Part shown: positions 54,261 to 63,872 of the stretch, in pieces
Position numbering within the stretch: the stretch's first letter is position 1
Layout of the letters: the number at the start of each line of letters is the position of its first letter
Source: UBA1447 sp964627535
GTDB taxonomy: Bacteria; Bacillota; Clostridia; Oscillospirales; Acutalibacteraceae
Direction of reading: 5' to 3'
Length of the DNA: 64,000 bases
Assembly (NCBI GenBank): GCA_964627535.1
Contig: CAZVJW010000014.1
Location: 1 to 64,000, forward strand
Notes under the pieces: model-generated
What the model was told of the DNA's origin: nothing
Database searches by the model: none
What the model saw: the letters and a program-made list of their open reading frames with translations, nothing else
Translations under genes and position numbers: made by a program

Positions 54261-54360
54261 TACTAATCCCGATTAAAAATCTCTATGAAATCAAGCAAAA
54301 ACCTTTGACAAATGGGATTCTGTGCCGAATTTTTAGCTATGTTTTAAAAAGGGATTAGTA
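54261..54360. mobile_element. MITE-like element, copy E
   Basis: Exactly 100 bp, TACTAATCCC to GGGATTAGTA with TA flanks. It has the AAATCAAGCAAAAACCTTTGA interior and the ATTTTTAGCTATGTTTTAAA right part shared with copy C, without the nested palindrome. It occupies the yraN-thrC gap together with one terminator and the thrC promoter. Confidence 0.8.
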
Positions 54361-54387
54361 TCAGATGAAGGGTTCTAAACATATTAC

Positions 54388-54420
54388 ACCCCATTTTGAT
54401 AACGGGGTTTATTTTATTTT
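54388..54420 (+). terminator. Terminator-like hairpin upstream of thrC
   Basis: ACCCC and GGGGT arms around ATTTTGATAAC are followed by a T-rich tract TTATTTTATTTT. Confidence 0.5.
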
Positions 54421-54440
54421 AGAATTAAAATGTTCTCGAT

Positions 54441-54469
54441 TTTACAAATCTGTCGGATTATTGTATAAT
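54441..54469 (+). promoter_or_regulatory. Promoter of thrC
   Basis: TTTACA (54441-54446) and TATAAT (54464-54469) with 17-base spacing, 47 bases before the thrC start. Confidence 0.7.
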
Positions 54470-54515
54470 ATCAACAAAAAAGATAAACTTTGCAAAAAAC
54501 AAAGGAGCGACCACT

Positions 54516-56012
54516 ATGTTTTACACAAGCACAAGAGACAATAGGATTCATGTCACATCGGCTCAGGCAATAACAAACGGTATTTCAGCCGACGGCGGAC
54601 TTTTTGTCCCGGAAAGTATTCCCAAAATATCTCTTGATGATTTGCGAAAACTTTCTGCCGTTAACTATATCGAAAGGGCAAAATCAATTCTTTCGTTATA
54701 TTTGACTGATTTTACACAAAATGAAATTAGTGAAAGCGTTGACGATGCTTATTCCGGCAGCAAATTCAGCGATGAAAAAATAGCACCGCTTGTCGAATTG
54801 TATAAGGGCGTCAAGGTCTTAGAGCTATGGAAGGGGCCGACTTGTGCTTTTAAGGATATGGCGCTTCAGCTTCTTCCCCAGCTGCTTGTAAAATCCGCAA
54901 AAAAAGCAGCGGCTGATAAAAAAATTGTTATCCTTGTGGCGACATCGGGCGATACCGGAAAGGCCGCCCTTGAGGGATTTAAGGATGTGCCGAATACAAA
55001 AATTCTGGTTTTTTACCCGAATGACGGTGTCAGCCCCATGCAAAAGCTTCAGATGACAACCCAGGAGGGTGAAAATGTCAGTGTCTGCGCTATTGAGGGC
55101 AATTTTGATGATGCGCAAAACGGAGTCAAAGCGATATTTACGGATGAAAAGACAGCGGCCCGCCTTGAAGAACAAAACATGATGTTTTCTTCTGCAAATT
55201 CAATCAATTGGGGCAGGCTGGTACCGCAGATTGTTTATTATATTTCCGCCTATTGCGAGCTGATTACCGATGGTTCGATTCAATTAGGCGATAAAATCAA
55301 CATTGTTGTGCCGACGGGTAATTTCGGCAATATTTTAGCCGCTTATTACGCGATGGAAATGAGGTTGCCGGTCAACAAACTTATTTGTGCTTCAAATGCA
55401 AACAATGTTTTAACGGATTTCTTAAAAACCGGTAGATACAATCGTAACCGGAGCTTTATCACAACAGTTTCTCCATCGATGGATATACTTATTTCCAGCA
55501 ACCTCGAACGCCTGCTGTACGCACTGAGCGGCAATGATGCCGAATATATCCGGAAACTCATGAAGGATCTGGCCGAAACCGGAGTTTATGAAGTCCGCGA
55601 TGACATGCTTACGAAAATTAAAAAAATATTTGCCGCCGGTTTTTGCGATGATGTACGAACAAAGGCAACCATAGCCGAAACTTTTAAGAACCGGAGCTAT
55701 CTTTGCGATACGCACACGGCGGTGGGTATTGATGTTTATGAGTGCTACCGTGCAGAAATAGGCGATGATACACCGGCTGTAATCGCCTCAACCGCTTCTC
55801 CGTTCAAATTCTGCGCGGCCGTCCTTTCCGCGTTAAAACCTGACGGAACACAAGGGACGAACGAATTTGAGATGCTTCGTGAACTTGCGGATTTAACAGG
55901 CCAAAGCTGTCCGGCACAACTTGCAGACTTAAAAGATAAACCGGTTAGATTTAATGGCTTTTGCACGAAGGACAGCATGGAAAGCGTCGTATTTGAGATG
56001 CTGGATTTATAA
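54516..56012 (+). CDS. thrC: Threonine synthase
   Basis: ThrC (498 residues) converts O-phosphohomoserine to threonine with pyridoxal phosphate. The opening FYTSTRDNRIHVTSAQAITNGI and DGGLFVPE are typical of the long bacterial class. K113 in CAFKDMALQ is the Schiff-base lysine. ATSGDTGKAAL and VPTGNFGNILAAYYA bind the phosphate of the cofactor. AAGGAG precedes the ATG. A phosphoesterase gene follows after 28 bases. Confidence 0.96.
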   Translation: MFYTSTRDNRIHVTSAQAITNGISADGGLFVPESIPKISLDDLRKLSAVNYIERAKSILSLYLTDFTQNEISESVDDAYSGSKFSDEKIAPLVELYKGVKVLELWKGPTCAFKDMALQLLPQLLVKSAKKAAADKKIVILVATSGDTGKAALEGFKDVPNTKILVFYPNDGVSPMQKLQMTTQEGENVSVCAIEGNFDDAQNGVKAIFTDEKTAARLEEQNMMFSSANSINWGRLVPQIVYYISAYCELITDGSIQLGDKINIVVPTGNFGNILAAYYAMEMRLPVNKLICASNANNVLTDFLKTGRYNRNRSFITTVSPSMDILISSNLERLLYALSGNDAEYIRKLMKDLAETGVYEVRDDMLTKIKKIFAAGFCDDVRTKATIAETFKNRSYLCDTHTAVGIDVYECYRAEIGDDTPAVIASTASPFKFCAAVLSALKPDGTQGTNEFEMLRELADLTGQSCPAQLADLKDKPVRFNGFCTKDSMESVVFEMLDL

Positions 56013-56040
56013 AAAATCCTGATTTCCGAAAGGGGTAAAT

Positions 56041-56736
56041 ATGTCACTCTTTGCAATCGGCGATACGCATTTGTCTTTTGGTGCCGATAAGCCGATGGAA
56101 ATATTCGCCGGTTGGGCGGGCTTTGAACAGCGGCTAGAAAAAAATTGGCGTTCGGTTGTAAGCGAAACAGATACGGTTGTGATTGCCGGCGATATTTCAT
56201 GGTCCATGCAATTATCTCAAACATCGAAGGACTTCGGCTTTTTGCATGAACTGCCGGGTAAAAAAATCATTTTGAAAGGCAACCACGATTATTGGTGGAC
56301 AAGTAAAAGCAAAATGGATGCTTTCCTGGCGCAAAACAGATTTGACAGTATTTCAATTCTGCACAATAATGCCTATAATTTAGGACCGGTTTCTGTTTGC
56401 GGCACGCGAGGATGGTCTCTTGACGGCGGCAGTGATGAAGATAAAAAAATAATACTGCGCGAAGCCGGCAGGCTTAAAACCTCAATCCGGGCTGCAAGAA
56501 TGTTTGATGCCGAACCTGTTGTTTTTTTGCATTTTCCTCCGCTCAGCGAAACATATATCTGCGAAGAAATAATTGAAGTGCTGACAGATGAAAAAATAAA
56601 ACGCTGCTATTACGGACATTTGCATGCCCAGGCAACAAGAAACGCTCCCGGCTGTGAGCTATACGGTATAAAATTCAACTTAATTTCAAGCGATTTTCTC
56701 GAATTTTGCCCAAAGCTTGTGGAAAAATACAAATAA
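56041..56736 (+). CDS. Metallophosphoesterase
   Basis: This is a 231-residue calcineurin-like phosphoesterase. Metal-binding blocks appear in order: IGDTHLSFG (D-x-H), AGDISWSM (GD), KGNHDYWW (GNHD) and YYGHLH (GHxH). A similar protein is widespread in Clostridia without a known substrate. It follows thrC by 28 bases and is probably cotranscribed. Confidence 0.85.
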   Translation: MSLFAIGDTHLSFGADKPMEIFAGWAGFEQRLEKNWRSVVSETDTVVIAGDISWSMQLSQTSKDFGFLHELPGKKIILKGNHDYWWTSKSKMDAFLAQNRFDSISILHNNAYNLGPVSVCGTRGWSLDGGSDEDKKIILREAGRLKTSIRAARMFDAEPVVFLHFPPLSETYICEEIIEVLTDEKIKRCYYGHLHAQATRNAPGCELYGIKFNLISSDFLEFCPKLVEKYK

Positions 56737-56858
56737 ACTATAAAATGTTGACAAATATTTAAATTCAGCAAAAAACTATAGAAAATCAATTGGATATCTG
56801 CTATAATATTACGGTTAATCGCTTGTATCATTCGCAGTTATTTTAGGAGGAAACATTA

Positions 56859-58247
56859 ATGAGTCTGAAATCATCCAAGAAAATTGAAACCAATATCAAT
56901 GAACTTGAAATTACTATTGAGGCAGCCGAATTCAAAGCGGCCGTTCTTAAAGTATTTAACAAGAAAAAATCAAGCATAGCCATCCCGGGTTTTCGAAAAG
57001 GAAAGGCACCCCTCAGCCTTATTGAAAGAGCTTACGGCAAAGATGTCTTTTATGAAGATGCACTTGAAATGCTTTTCCCGGAGGTTGTGGAACAGGCATA
57101 CAAAGAAGGCAATATTGAAGCGGTTGACAGCCCCTTTGATGTTGACGTTAAAGAAATAGGCGAGGACGGTGTATCTTTCACAATGAAAGTTACCGTTAAG
57201 CCGGAGATTGAGATAACTCAGTACAAAGGTCTTGAAGGCGAAAAAAGCGATACCGAAATAAGCCAAAGTGAAATCGATGCCGAACTTGACAGAATGAAGG
57301 AAAGAAATTCAAGAACTATTGTTATTGAAGACAGACCTGCTCAGCAAGGAGATATTACGGTAATCGATTTTGAAGGTTTTGTCGACGAAGTTGCTTTTGA
57401 AGGCGGAAAAGGCGAAAACCACAGTCTTACATTGGGTTCCGGCAATTTCATCCCCGGTTTTGAAGATCAAATAGTAGGCCGCAATAAAGATGATGAATTT
57501 GATGTTAATGTAACCTTCCCCGATGAATATGATCCCAAGCTTGCGGGCAAGGCGGCGGTTTTTAAAGTGAAGATTCACGAGATTAAGGTTAAGGAACTCC
57601 CGGAAATAGACGATGATTTCGCCAAGGATGTCGGCGAATACGAAACGGTTGAGGAACTGAAAAAAGGCATAGAGAATGATATTCTTACCCGCAAAAAAGA
57701 GACGGCGGACAAGGCGTTTGAAGATTTAATTCTTGAAGCGCTTACCGCTCAAGTCACAGCGGAAATTCCGGAAGTCATGATTACCAAAAAAGCAAAGGAA
57801 AACACAGACAGTTTTACGCAGCGCCTCAGCCAGCAGGGGGCTGATTTAGATACTTATTTGATGTATACGGGTATTGAAAAGGACACCTTTGATGCGCAGA
57901 TGCTTAATGATGCCAAAAAGCATATTTTGCTGCGGCTGGCACTCGAAAAAATCGGCGAGCTTGAAGGTTTATCGGCAACCGAAGAAGATTTGACCGCGGA
58001 ATATCAGAAGCTTGCGGATATGTATGGAATCGATGTCGAAAAGCTAAAGGGAATCATTCCGGAAGAAAATTTAAAGGCTGATATCATCAGCGAAAAAGCG
58101 GTTAAGCTTGTTGTTGAAAATGCAAAGCCCGTTGCGCCCGCCAAGAAGACGGATGAAGACGAAAACAAGGAGGCTGCCGGGGAAGATGAAGCCGAAAAAA
58201 GCCATTCAGCAAAAAAGCAGGCAGAAAAAAAGAAAAAGGCCCAGTAA
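56859..58247 (+). CDS. tig: Trigger factor (ribosome-associated chaperone)
   Basis: Trigger factor (462 residues) meets nascent chains at the ribosome exit. The N-terminal ribosome-binding domain carries FRKGKAPLSLIERAYG. The middle FKBP-type prolyl isomerase domain follows (GDITVIDFEGFVDEVAFEGG, LGSGNFIPGFEDQIVG), then the helical C-terminal domain. A lysine- and glutamate-rich tail of about 35 residues follows. A TATAAT at 56802-56807 probably drives it, though its -35 is poor. AGGAGG precedes the ATG. The order tig-clpP-clpX-lon is a familiar protein quality-control cluster. Confidence 0.96.
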   Translation: MSLKSSKKIETNINELEITIEAAEFKAAVLKVFNKKKSSIAIPGFRKGKAPLSLIERAYGKDVFYEDALEMLFPEVVEQAYKEGNIEAVDSPFDVDVKEIGEDGVSFTMKVTVKPEIEITQYKGLEGEKSDTEISQSEIDAELDRMKERNSRTIVIEDRPAQQGDITVIDFEGFVDEVAFEGGKGENHSLTLGSGNFIPGFEDQIVGRNKDDEFDVNVTFPDEYDPKLAGKAAVFKVKIHEIKVKELPEIDDDFAKDVGEYETVEELKKGIENDILTRKKETADKAFEDLILEALTAQVTAEIPEVMITKKAKENTDSFTQRLSQQGADLDTYLMYTGIEKDTFDAQMLNDAKKHILLRLALEKIGELEGLSATEEDLTAEYQKLADMYGIDVEKLKGIIPEENLKADIISEKAVKLVVENAKPVAPAKKTDEDENKEAAGEDEAEKSHSAKKQAEKKKKAQ

Positions 58248-58332
58248 GAAAACTATTCCGGCAATCTGATTAGTATGAGACAATATTGCCTCAAGAATAA
58301 TCAAATCAAAATAAAATTTAGGAGGGTCTATC

Positions 58333-58914
58333 ATGTCTTTGGTTCCGATGGTTATAGAGCAAACAAACAGGGGTGAGCGTTCCTACGATATTTTTTCCCG
58401 TCTGTTAAATGACAGAATCGTTATGCTTTCCGAAGAAGTGAACGACGTTACCGCAAGCTTGATAGTAGCTCAGTTGCTTTTTCTTGAGGGACAGGACCCG
58501 GAGAAGGATATCAGTCTTTATATCAACAGCCCCGGCGGTTCGGTGACGGCAGGATTTGCTATTTATGACACAATGCGTTATATTAAATGCGATGTTTCGA
58601 CAATCTGCATGGGTATGGCAGCTTCAATGGGATCATTTTTGCTTTCATCGGGGGCTCCCGGTAAACGCTTTGCGCTGGCGAACAGCGAAATATTAATTCA
58701 TCAGCCTATGGGCGGTGCACAAGGTCAAGCGACGGAGATTAAAATTGCTGCGGAACACATTTTAAAGACAAGATCAAAACTAAACAGAATTCTTGCCGAA
58801 AATACAGGCAAGCCGATTGAGGTTATTGAAGCGGACACCGAAAGAGATAATTTTATGAACCCGGAAGAGGCACTGAAATATGGTTTGATTGATAAAATTC
58901 TCACGAAAAGATAA
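58333..58914 (+). CDS. clpP: ATP-dependent Clp protease proteolytic subunit
   Basis: ClpP (193 residues) forms the tetradecameric protease barrel. The catalytic triad falls at S98 (GMAASMG), H123 (LIHQPMGG) and D172 (ERDNFM), the standard positions. GGAGGG precedes the ATG. It lies 85 bases after tig and 11 before clpX, with which it works. Confidence 0.98.
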   Translation: MSLVPMVIEQTNRGERSYDIFSRLLNDRIVMLSEEVNDVTASLIVAQLLFLEGQDPEKDISLYINSPGGSVTAGFAIYDTMRYIKCDVSTICMGMAASMGSFLLSSGAPGKRFALANSEILIHQPMGGAQGQATEIKIAAEHILKTRSKLNRILAENTGKPIEVIEADTERDNFMNPEEALKYGLIDKILTKR

Positions 58915-58925
58915 GGTGAAAAACT

Positions 58926-60242
58926 ATGCCAAAAGATGACGACAGGAGAGACAAGCAGGTTGTATGCTCCTTTTGCCATAAAAAACAGGAACAGGTAGAC
59001 AAGTTGATTGCAGGGCAGGGTGTATATATCTGCAACGAATGTGTTGAACTTTGTCAGGCAATAATTGAGGAAGACAAGCCACGCAGCCGTAAGACACCCG
59101 CAGGGGATAACCTCGATAAAAACCTGCCGAAACCTCAGGTATTAAAAGCTCAGCTTGACGAATATGTTATCGGGCAGGACTTGGCGAAAATAGTCCTGAG
59201 TGTTGCTGTTTATAACCACTATAAGCGTATTTATCTGGGCAAGTCCTCGGATATCGAAATTCAAAAGAGCAATATCCTGCTTTTGGGGCCCACCGGCGTA
59301 GGTAAAACAATGCTGGCGCAAACCCTTGCAAAAATTCTGGATGTGCCGTTTGCCATTGCCGACGCGACAACACTGACCGAAGCGGGTTATGTGGGTGAGG
59401 ATGTCGAAAACATACTTCTTAGATTGATTCAAGCTGCCGATTTTGATATTGAAAAAGCGGAGCGGGGAATAATCTATGTTGATGAAATTGACAAAATAGC
59501 CCGAAAATCCGAAAATCCTTCTATTACAAGAGATGTCAGCGGCGAGGGCGTTCAACAAGCGCTGCTCAAAATACTTGAAGGTACAGTTTCCAATGTTCCG
59601 CCGCAAGGCGGACGCAAACATCCGCAGCAAGATTTTATTCAGGTCGATACCTCGAACATTCTTTTCATTTGCGGCGGTGCTTTTGACGGAATTGAAAAAA
59701 TTGTCGAAAAGCGCGTCGGCGGTTCTGCACTTGGTTTCGGCGCCGATGTAAAAAGCAAGAAGGATATGGAAAAGGCAAATATGCTTGCGGGTGTTATTCA
59801 TCAGGATTTGGTTAAGTTCGGACTGATTCCGGAACTCGTCGGCAGACTGCCTGTTATCACTACACTCAAAGAACTCGATGCCAAAGCGCTTGTCAGAATT
59901 TTGTCGGAACCAAAGAATGCTATCCTTAAGCAGTATCAACTGCTTTTTAACATGGATGATGTTGAGTTGGAATTTGAGCCGAAAGCACTTGAAGCCGTAG
60001 CGGTTAAAACTCTTGAAAAGAAAACAGGCGCAAGAGGGCTTCGCTCCATGATGGAGCAGGTGTTAATGCCTATTATGTATGAAATTCCCTCCGACCCATT
60101 AATAGAAAGGGTGGCTATCACGGCACAGTGCGTCAATGAAGGTGCGCCGCCGCTGATTGAGAGAAACCCTAGCAAAAAGCAGGGGGTCATCAGCCAGACA
60201 TCTTCATTTGTAAAGCCTAAGCAAAAAAACACAGCGGTCTGA
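58926..60242 (+). CDS. clpX: ATP-dependent Clp protease ATP-binding subunit ClpX
   Basis: ClpX (438 residues) unfolds substrates for ClpP. The N-terminal zinc finger has C14, C17, C36 and C39. The AAA+ module has Walker A GPTGVGKT, Walker B IIYVDEIDKIA and the pore loop GYVGEDVEN. The IGF-type ClpP-contact loop is present as LGF in SALGFGAD. It follows clpP by 11 bases; a terminator follows. Confidence 0.98.
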   Translation: MPKDDDRRDKQVVCSFCHKKQEQVDKLIAGQGVYICNECVELCQAIIEEDKPRSRKTPAGDNLDKNLPKPQVLKAQLDEYVIGQDLAKIVLSVAVYNHYKRIYLGKSSDIEIQKSNILLLGPTGVGKTMLAQTLAKILDVPFAIADATTLTEAGYVGEDVENILLRLIQAADFDIEKAERGIIYVDEIDKIARKSENPSITRDVSGEGVQQALLKILEGTVSNVPPQGGRKHPQQDFIQVDTSNILFICGGAFDGIEKIVEKRVGGSALGFGADVKSKKDMEKANMLAGVIHQDLVKFGLIPELVGRLPVITTLKELDAKALVRILSEPKNAILKQYQLLFNMDDVELEFEPKALEAVAVKTLEKKTGARGLRSMMEQVLMPIMYEIPSDPLIERVAITAQCVNEGAPPLIERNPSKKQGVISQTSSFVKPKQKNTAV

Positions 60243-60256
60243 TTATTTCAGCTGAA

Positions 60257-60282
60257 CCCCGTTTATGTAAGCATAGACGGGG
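60257..60282 (+). terminator. Terminator of the clp operon
   Basis: CCCCGTTTATG and CATAGACGGGG arms (one wobble pair) around TAAG, then ATTTGTTATTTGTTTT, 14 bases after clpX. Confidence 0.75.
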
Positions 60283-60372
60283 ATTTGTTATTTGTTTTGC
60301 ATATATTTTAGGATTATGATAAAATAATTTCAGCGGAATTCTCTGCCGAAATACAAATGGAAGGAAATTATC

Positions 60373-61221
60373 ATGAAAAAGCTTACACTCAAAATGTTTT
60401 CTTTGCTGCTCACCCTTGCATTTGTAAAGGATGCTTATATCGTTGTCCAAAACTTTTACGAATCCGCTTTTTTCGAGTCATCATCGGTTCAGGTGGTTGA
60501 GGTTAACCGTGAATTCGCGAAGTTTCCCGACACCTTCAAGGGTTACATTTACAAGGACAGCAATTATAAATCGGATCTGTATTTCAGAATTTGTTTGCCC
60601 GCCGGTTATAACGAAACGAAACAATATCCGGTCATAGTCTTTTTGCATGGTTCCGGCGAATGCGGGGACGATAACAACCATCAGCTTTCCAGTGCATGGT
60701 TTGACGCGCTTGCCAAAAACGTTGCGGCTTGTGATGATACAAACCCCTGCATTTTTGTGGTGCCGCAGTGCCCTTCGGACAGTGAATGGAGCAACGGCGC
60801 GTTGAAAGAACAAAATATGTTAAAACAGATTAAAGATTTCGTTATAAAAGGTATTGAAAAGAATTACAGCGTGGATACGGACAGGCTTTACTTAACCGGG
60901 TTTTCAATGGGCGGTATCGGTACATGGAGCCTTCTCGGCAAATACCCCGATCTGTTTGCGGCAGCGGTGCCGGTCTCAGGCGCCGGCAACCCGCTTTTGG
61001 CGTTTATGATGAAAGATGTGCCTGTTTGGGCTGCGCACAGTTTGTTTGACAAATCCGTACCTTCCATCGGCAGTATTATGATGGTGGAAGCCTTGAAAGC
61101 AATCAAAGGCAATATTAAATACACGCAATACAATGGCAGTGACTATGGGCATTCTGATGCCGCGGTTGCAATGTTTTCCTCACCGGAACTTTACACATGG
61201 CTGTTTGCGCAGAATAAATAA
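60373..61221 (+). CDS. Secreted or membrane-anchored esterase (alpha/beta hydrolase)
   Basis: This is a 282-residue alpha/beta hydrolase resembling PHB-depolymerase/feruloyl-esterase-like enzymes. A hydrophobic N-terminus (about residues 5-20) could be a signal peptide or anchor. YPVIVFLHGSGECGDD supplies the oxyanion region. The nucleophile is S178 in GFSMGG, and the C-terminal DYGHSDAAV holds the likely histidine. GGAAGGAAA precedes the ATG. It is an accessory gene placed between clpX and lon, with terminators on both sides. Substrate unknown; plant cell-wall esters are possible. Confidence 0.8.
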   Translation: MKKLTLKMFSLLLTLAFVKDAYIVVQNFYESAFFESSSVQVVEVNREFAKFPDTFKGYIYKDSNYKSDLYFRICLPAGYNETKQYPVIVFLHGSGECGDDNNHQLSSAWFDALAKNVAACDDTNPCIFVVPQCPSDSEWSNGALKEQNMLKQIKDFVIKGIEKNYSVDTDRLYLTGFSMGGIGTWSLLGKYPDLFAAAVPVSGAGNPLLAFMMKDVPVWAAHSLFDKSVPSIGSIMMVEALKAIKGNIKYTQYNGSDYGHSDAAVAMFSSPELYTWLFAQNK

Positions 61222-61248
61222 GAATGGCGGTTCAATAGTTTGCATAAT

Positions 61249-61289
61249 AAAGGCAGTAAGCGGATTTATATTATTCGCCTGCTGCCTTT
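61249..61289 (+). terminator. Terminator of the esterase gene
   Basis: AAAGGCAG and CTGCCTTT arms, with a partly paired interior, 28 bases after the esterase stop. Confidence 0.55.
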
Positions 61290-61346
61290 AAATTGTGTCG
61301 AAAGAATGAATTTCTTATGCAACAAGGAAATTCTCTGTACTTTCGG

Positions 61347-61375
61347 TTGACTGTAAGGACGCTAAGCGATATAAT
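61347..61375 (+). promoter_or_regulatory. Sigma-A promoter of lon
   Basis: TTGACT (61347-61352) and TATAAT (61370-61375) with 17-base spacing, 52 bases before lon. No CIRCE or CtsR-like direct repeat was seen beside it. Confidence 0.75.
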
Positions 61376-61427
61376 ATTTTGATAAGGGAAATGGTTTGTA
61401 TTTTGTTTCCCTTCAGGAGATGGTTCT

Positions 61428-63842
61428 ATGAAAAAAAATGAAACAAAGCCTCTTGCAATGCCGATTGTGGCTCTGCGGGGATTGGTCGTATTTCCGGATA
61501 TGCGTTTGCACTTTGATGTCGGCAGAAGCAAATCCGTCGTCGCGTTAAGGGCAGCCATGGCAGGCAATCAAGAGGTTTTTCTGGTAACACAAAAGGATAT
61601 TATTGATGATGACCCGGATATAAACGACCTTTATAAAGTAGGGGTTGTTGCCACTGTTAAACAGGTGCTTAAACTTCAGGGCAGCGAAAATGTCCGTGTC
61701 GCCGTTGAAGGCGTTTATAGGGCGAAAACGACGGGAATTATAATGGACAAGCCATACTTGCAAGGTTCTGTAAGGCGTTGTCAGGATGTAAAAATCAAAA
61801 CGCAGGATGGCGAGTATGCGGAGGCTCTTGTCCGCCACGCCAAGGATATTTTCAACGATTACTCGGCAGCGGCTCCTCAGCTCCCGCCGGATTTAGTTTT
61901 GGCTGTTATTGCGGAAAAAAGACCGGGTGAGCTTGCTGATTTTATCGCAGGTAATATTGTTCTTGAATATTCCGACAGGCAGCTGATTTTGGAGCAGCTT
62001 AATCCTTTGAAAAGGCTTGAAATGCTCTGCGTTCTTTTGGAAAGAGAAGGCAAGCTGCTGAAGCTTGAGGATGATATTCATACGCATGTACAGGAGCAGA
62101 TTGACCAAAACCAGCGGGAATATTATTTGCGTGAACAGCTCAAGGCTATATCAGGCGAACTGAACGAAGGTTCATCGCCGGAGAGCGATGTGGAAAATTA
62201 CAGAGAGCAGATTGAAAAGCTTGGTCTTGAAGAAGACACCCGCAAAAAACTTTTGCGGGAATGCGACCGTCTGGAGCGGGTTTCTGCGCAATCTCCCGAA
62301 TCGGGGGTTATCAGAAACTATATTGAAACATGCCTTTCCCTGCCATGGAACAAGCTTACCGTGGATAAACTGGACTTAATCCATGCCCGAAAGGTGCTTG
62401 ACAATGACCATTACGGGCTCGAGAAGGTGAAGGACAGAATCATCGAAATGCTTGCTGTGCGCAAACTGTCGCCTGATATAAAAGGTCAGATTATTTGCCT
62501 CGTGGGACCTCCCGGTGTTGGCAAAACTTCGGTCGCCCGCTCCATCGCGCGGGCTATGGGGCGCAAATATGTGAGAATTTCTTTGGGTGGTATCCACGAC
62601 GAAGCCGAGATAAGGGGTCACCGCAAAACCTATATCGGCTCCATGCCGGGCCGGATTATTAACGCCATGCAGCAGGCCGGCACGAGTAATCCGCTTATCC
62701 TTTTAGATGAAGTGGACAAGCTCAGCAGCAGTTATAACGGCGATCCGTCCTCGGCGCTTCTGGAGGTTTTAGACGGCGAGCAGAATTTCTCCTTCCGCGA
62801 CCATTATATCGAGCTGCCGTTCGATTTAAGCCGCGTACTGTTTATCACAACGGCAAATATGCGGGATAATATTCCGGCACCTCTGCTTGACAGGATGGAG
62901 ACTATCGAGCTTGGTAGCTATACACACGAGGAAAAATATAATATAGCTAAAAAACATCTTGTTCCGAAGCAGGCGAAACGACATGGATTGTCGAGCAGGA
63001 GATTTAAAATTACCGATGACGCATTGCATCTTTTAATACAAGGTTACACAAAAGAAGCGGGTGTTCGTAAATTGGAGCAGGAAATTGCGGCGATTTTCCG
63101 CAAGGCTGCGGTGAAGGTTGCCAACGGAGAAAAAAAGGTAGCTTTCAAGGCGGAGGATTTAGATGAGGTTTTGGGTGCTGTTAAATATAAGGATGAAAAG
63201 CCGGAAGCGATGAATGAACCGGGGGTTGTCAACGGGCTTGCATGGACCTCTGTCGGAGGCGAGATGATGCAAATTGAGGTTGCGGTGCTGGACGGAACGG
63301 GAAAACTGGAACTGACCGGTTCCTTGGGTGATGTGATGAAGGAATCCGCAAAAGCAGCACTGAGCTACATCAGGTCAAGAGCTGAAGTGCTTAAAATTGA
63401 CAAGCAGTTTTATAAGGATAAAGACATACATATTCATGTACCCGAAGGCGCTGTCCCGAAAGACGGCCCTTCCGCCGGTGTTACAATTGCGACCGCTTTG
63501 GTTTCGGCGCTTACTGGGATACCCGCGCGCGGCGACATCGCTATGACCGGTGAGATAACCTTGCGGGGCAGAGTTTTGCCAATAGGCGGACTTAAGGAAA
63601 AGACGATGGCCGCATATAGGGCGGGTATTAAAACGATTATAATTCCGGAAGAAAACTTGCCCGACCTGAGAGAGGTCGATAACACCGTCAAAGCTTGTGT
63701 CAGCTTCATTTCCGTAAGCAATGTTGATGAGGTTTTTGCTCATGCTTTGGTGCAGGATATCAGCGTACAAACATGCAGCGATGAAATACCCTTGCCGATT
63801 ACGGATAACATGATGCGTTCACACACGATTTTAGCGCAGTAA
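61428..63842 (+). CDS. lon: ATP-dependent protease Lon (La)
   Basis: Lon (804 residues) degrades misfolded and regulatory proteins. The N-terminal substrate-binding domain covers about 1-210. The AAA+ domain has Walker A GPPGVGKT at 360-367 and Walker B PLILLDEVDKL. The protease domain has the Ser-Lys dyad S682 (DGPSAG) and K725 (GGLKEKT), 43 residues apart as usual. CAGGAGATG precedes the ATG. An 11-bp tandem array begins about 30 bases after the stop. Confidence 0.98.
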   Translation: MKKNETKPLAMPIVALRGLVVFPDMRLHFDVGRSKSVVALRAAMAGNQEVFLVTQKDIIDDDPDINDLYKVGVVATVKQVLKLQGSENVRVAVEGVYRAKTTGIIMDKPYLQGSVRRCQDVKIKTQDGEYAEALVRHAKDIFNDYSAAAPQLPPDLVLAVIAEKRPGELADFIAGNIVLEYSDRQLILEQLNPLKRLEMLCVLLEREGKLLKLEDDIHTHVQEQIDQNQREYYLREQLKAISGELNEGSSPESDVENYREQIEKLGLEEDTRKKLLRECDRLERVSAQSPESGVIRNYIETCLSLPWNKLTVDKLDLIHARKVLDNDHYGLEKVKDRIIEMLAVRKLSPDIKGQIICLVGPPGVGKTSVARSIARAMGRKYVRISLGGIHDEAEIRGHRKTYIGSMPGRIINAMQQAGTSNPLILLDEVDKLSSSYNGDPSSALLEVLDGEQNFSFRDHYIELPFDLSRVLFITTANMRDNIPAPLLDRMETIELGSYTHEEKYNIAKKHLVPKQAKRHGLSSRRFKITDDALHLLIQGYTKEAGVRKLEQEIAAIFRKAAVKVANGEKKVAFKAEDLDEVLGAVKYKDEKPEAMNEPGVVNGLAWTSVGGEMMQIEVAVLDGTGKLELTGSLGDVMKESAKAALSYIRSRAEVLKIDKQFYKDKDIHIHVPEGAVPKDGPSAGVTIATALVSALTGIPARGDIAMTGEITLRGRVLPIGGLKEKTMAAYRAGIKTIIIPEENLPDLREVDNTVKACVSFISVSNVDEVFAHALVQDISVQTCSDEIPLPITDNMMRSHTILAQ

Positions 63843-63872
63843 ATACTGTTGAGAAGCAGCATCTGATTATTT

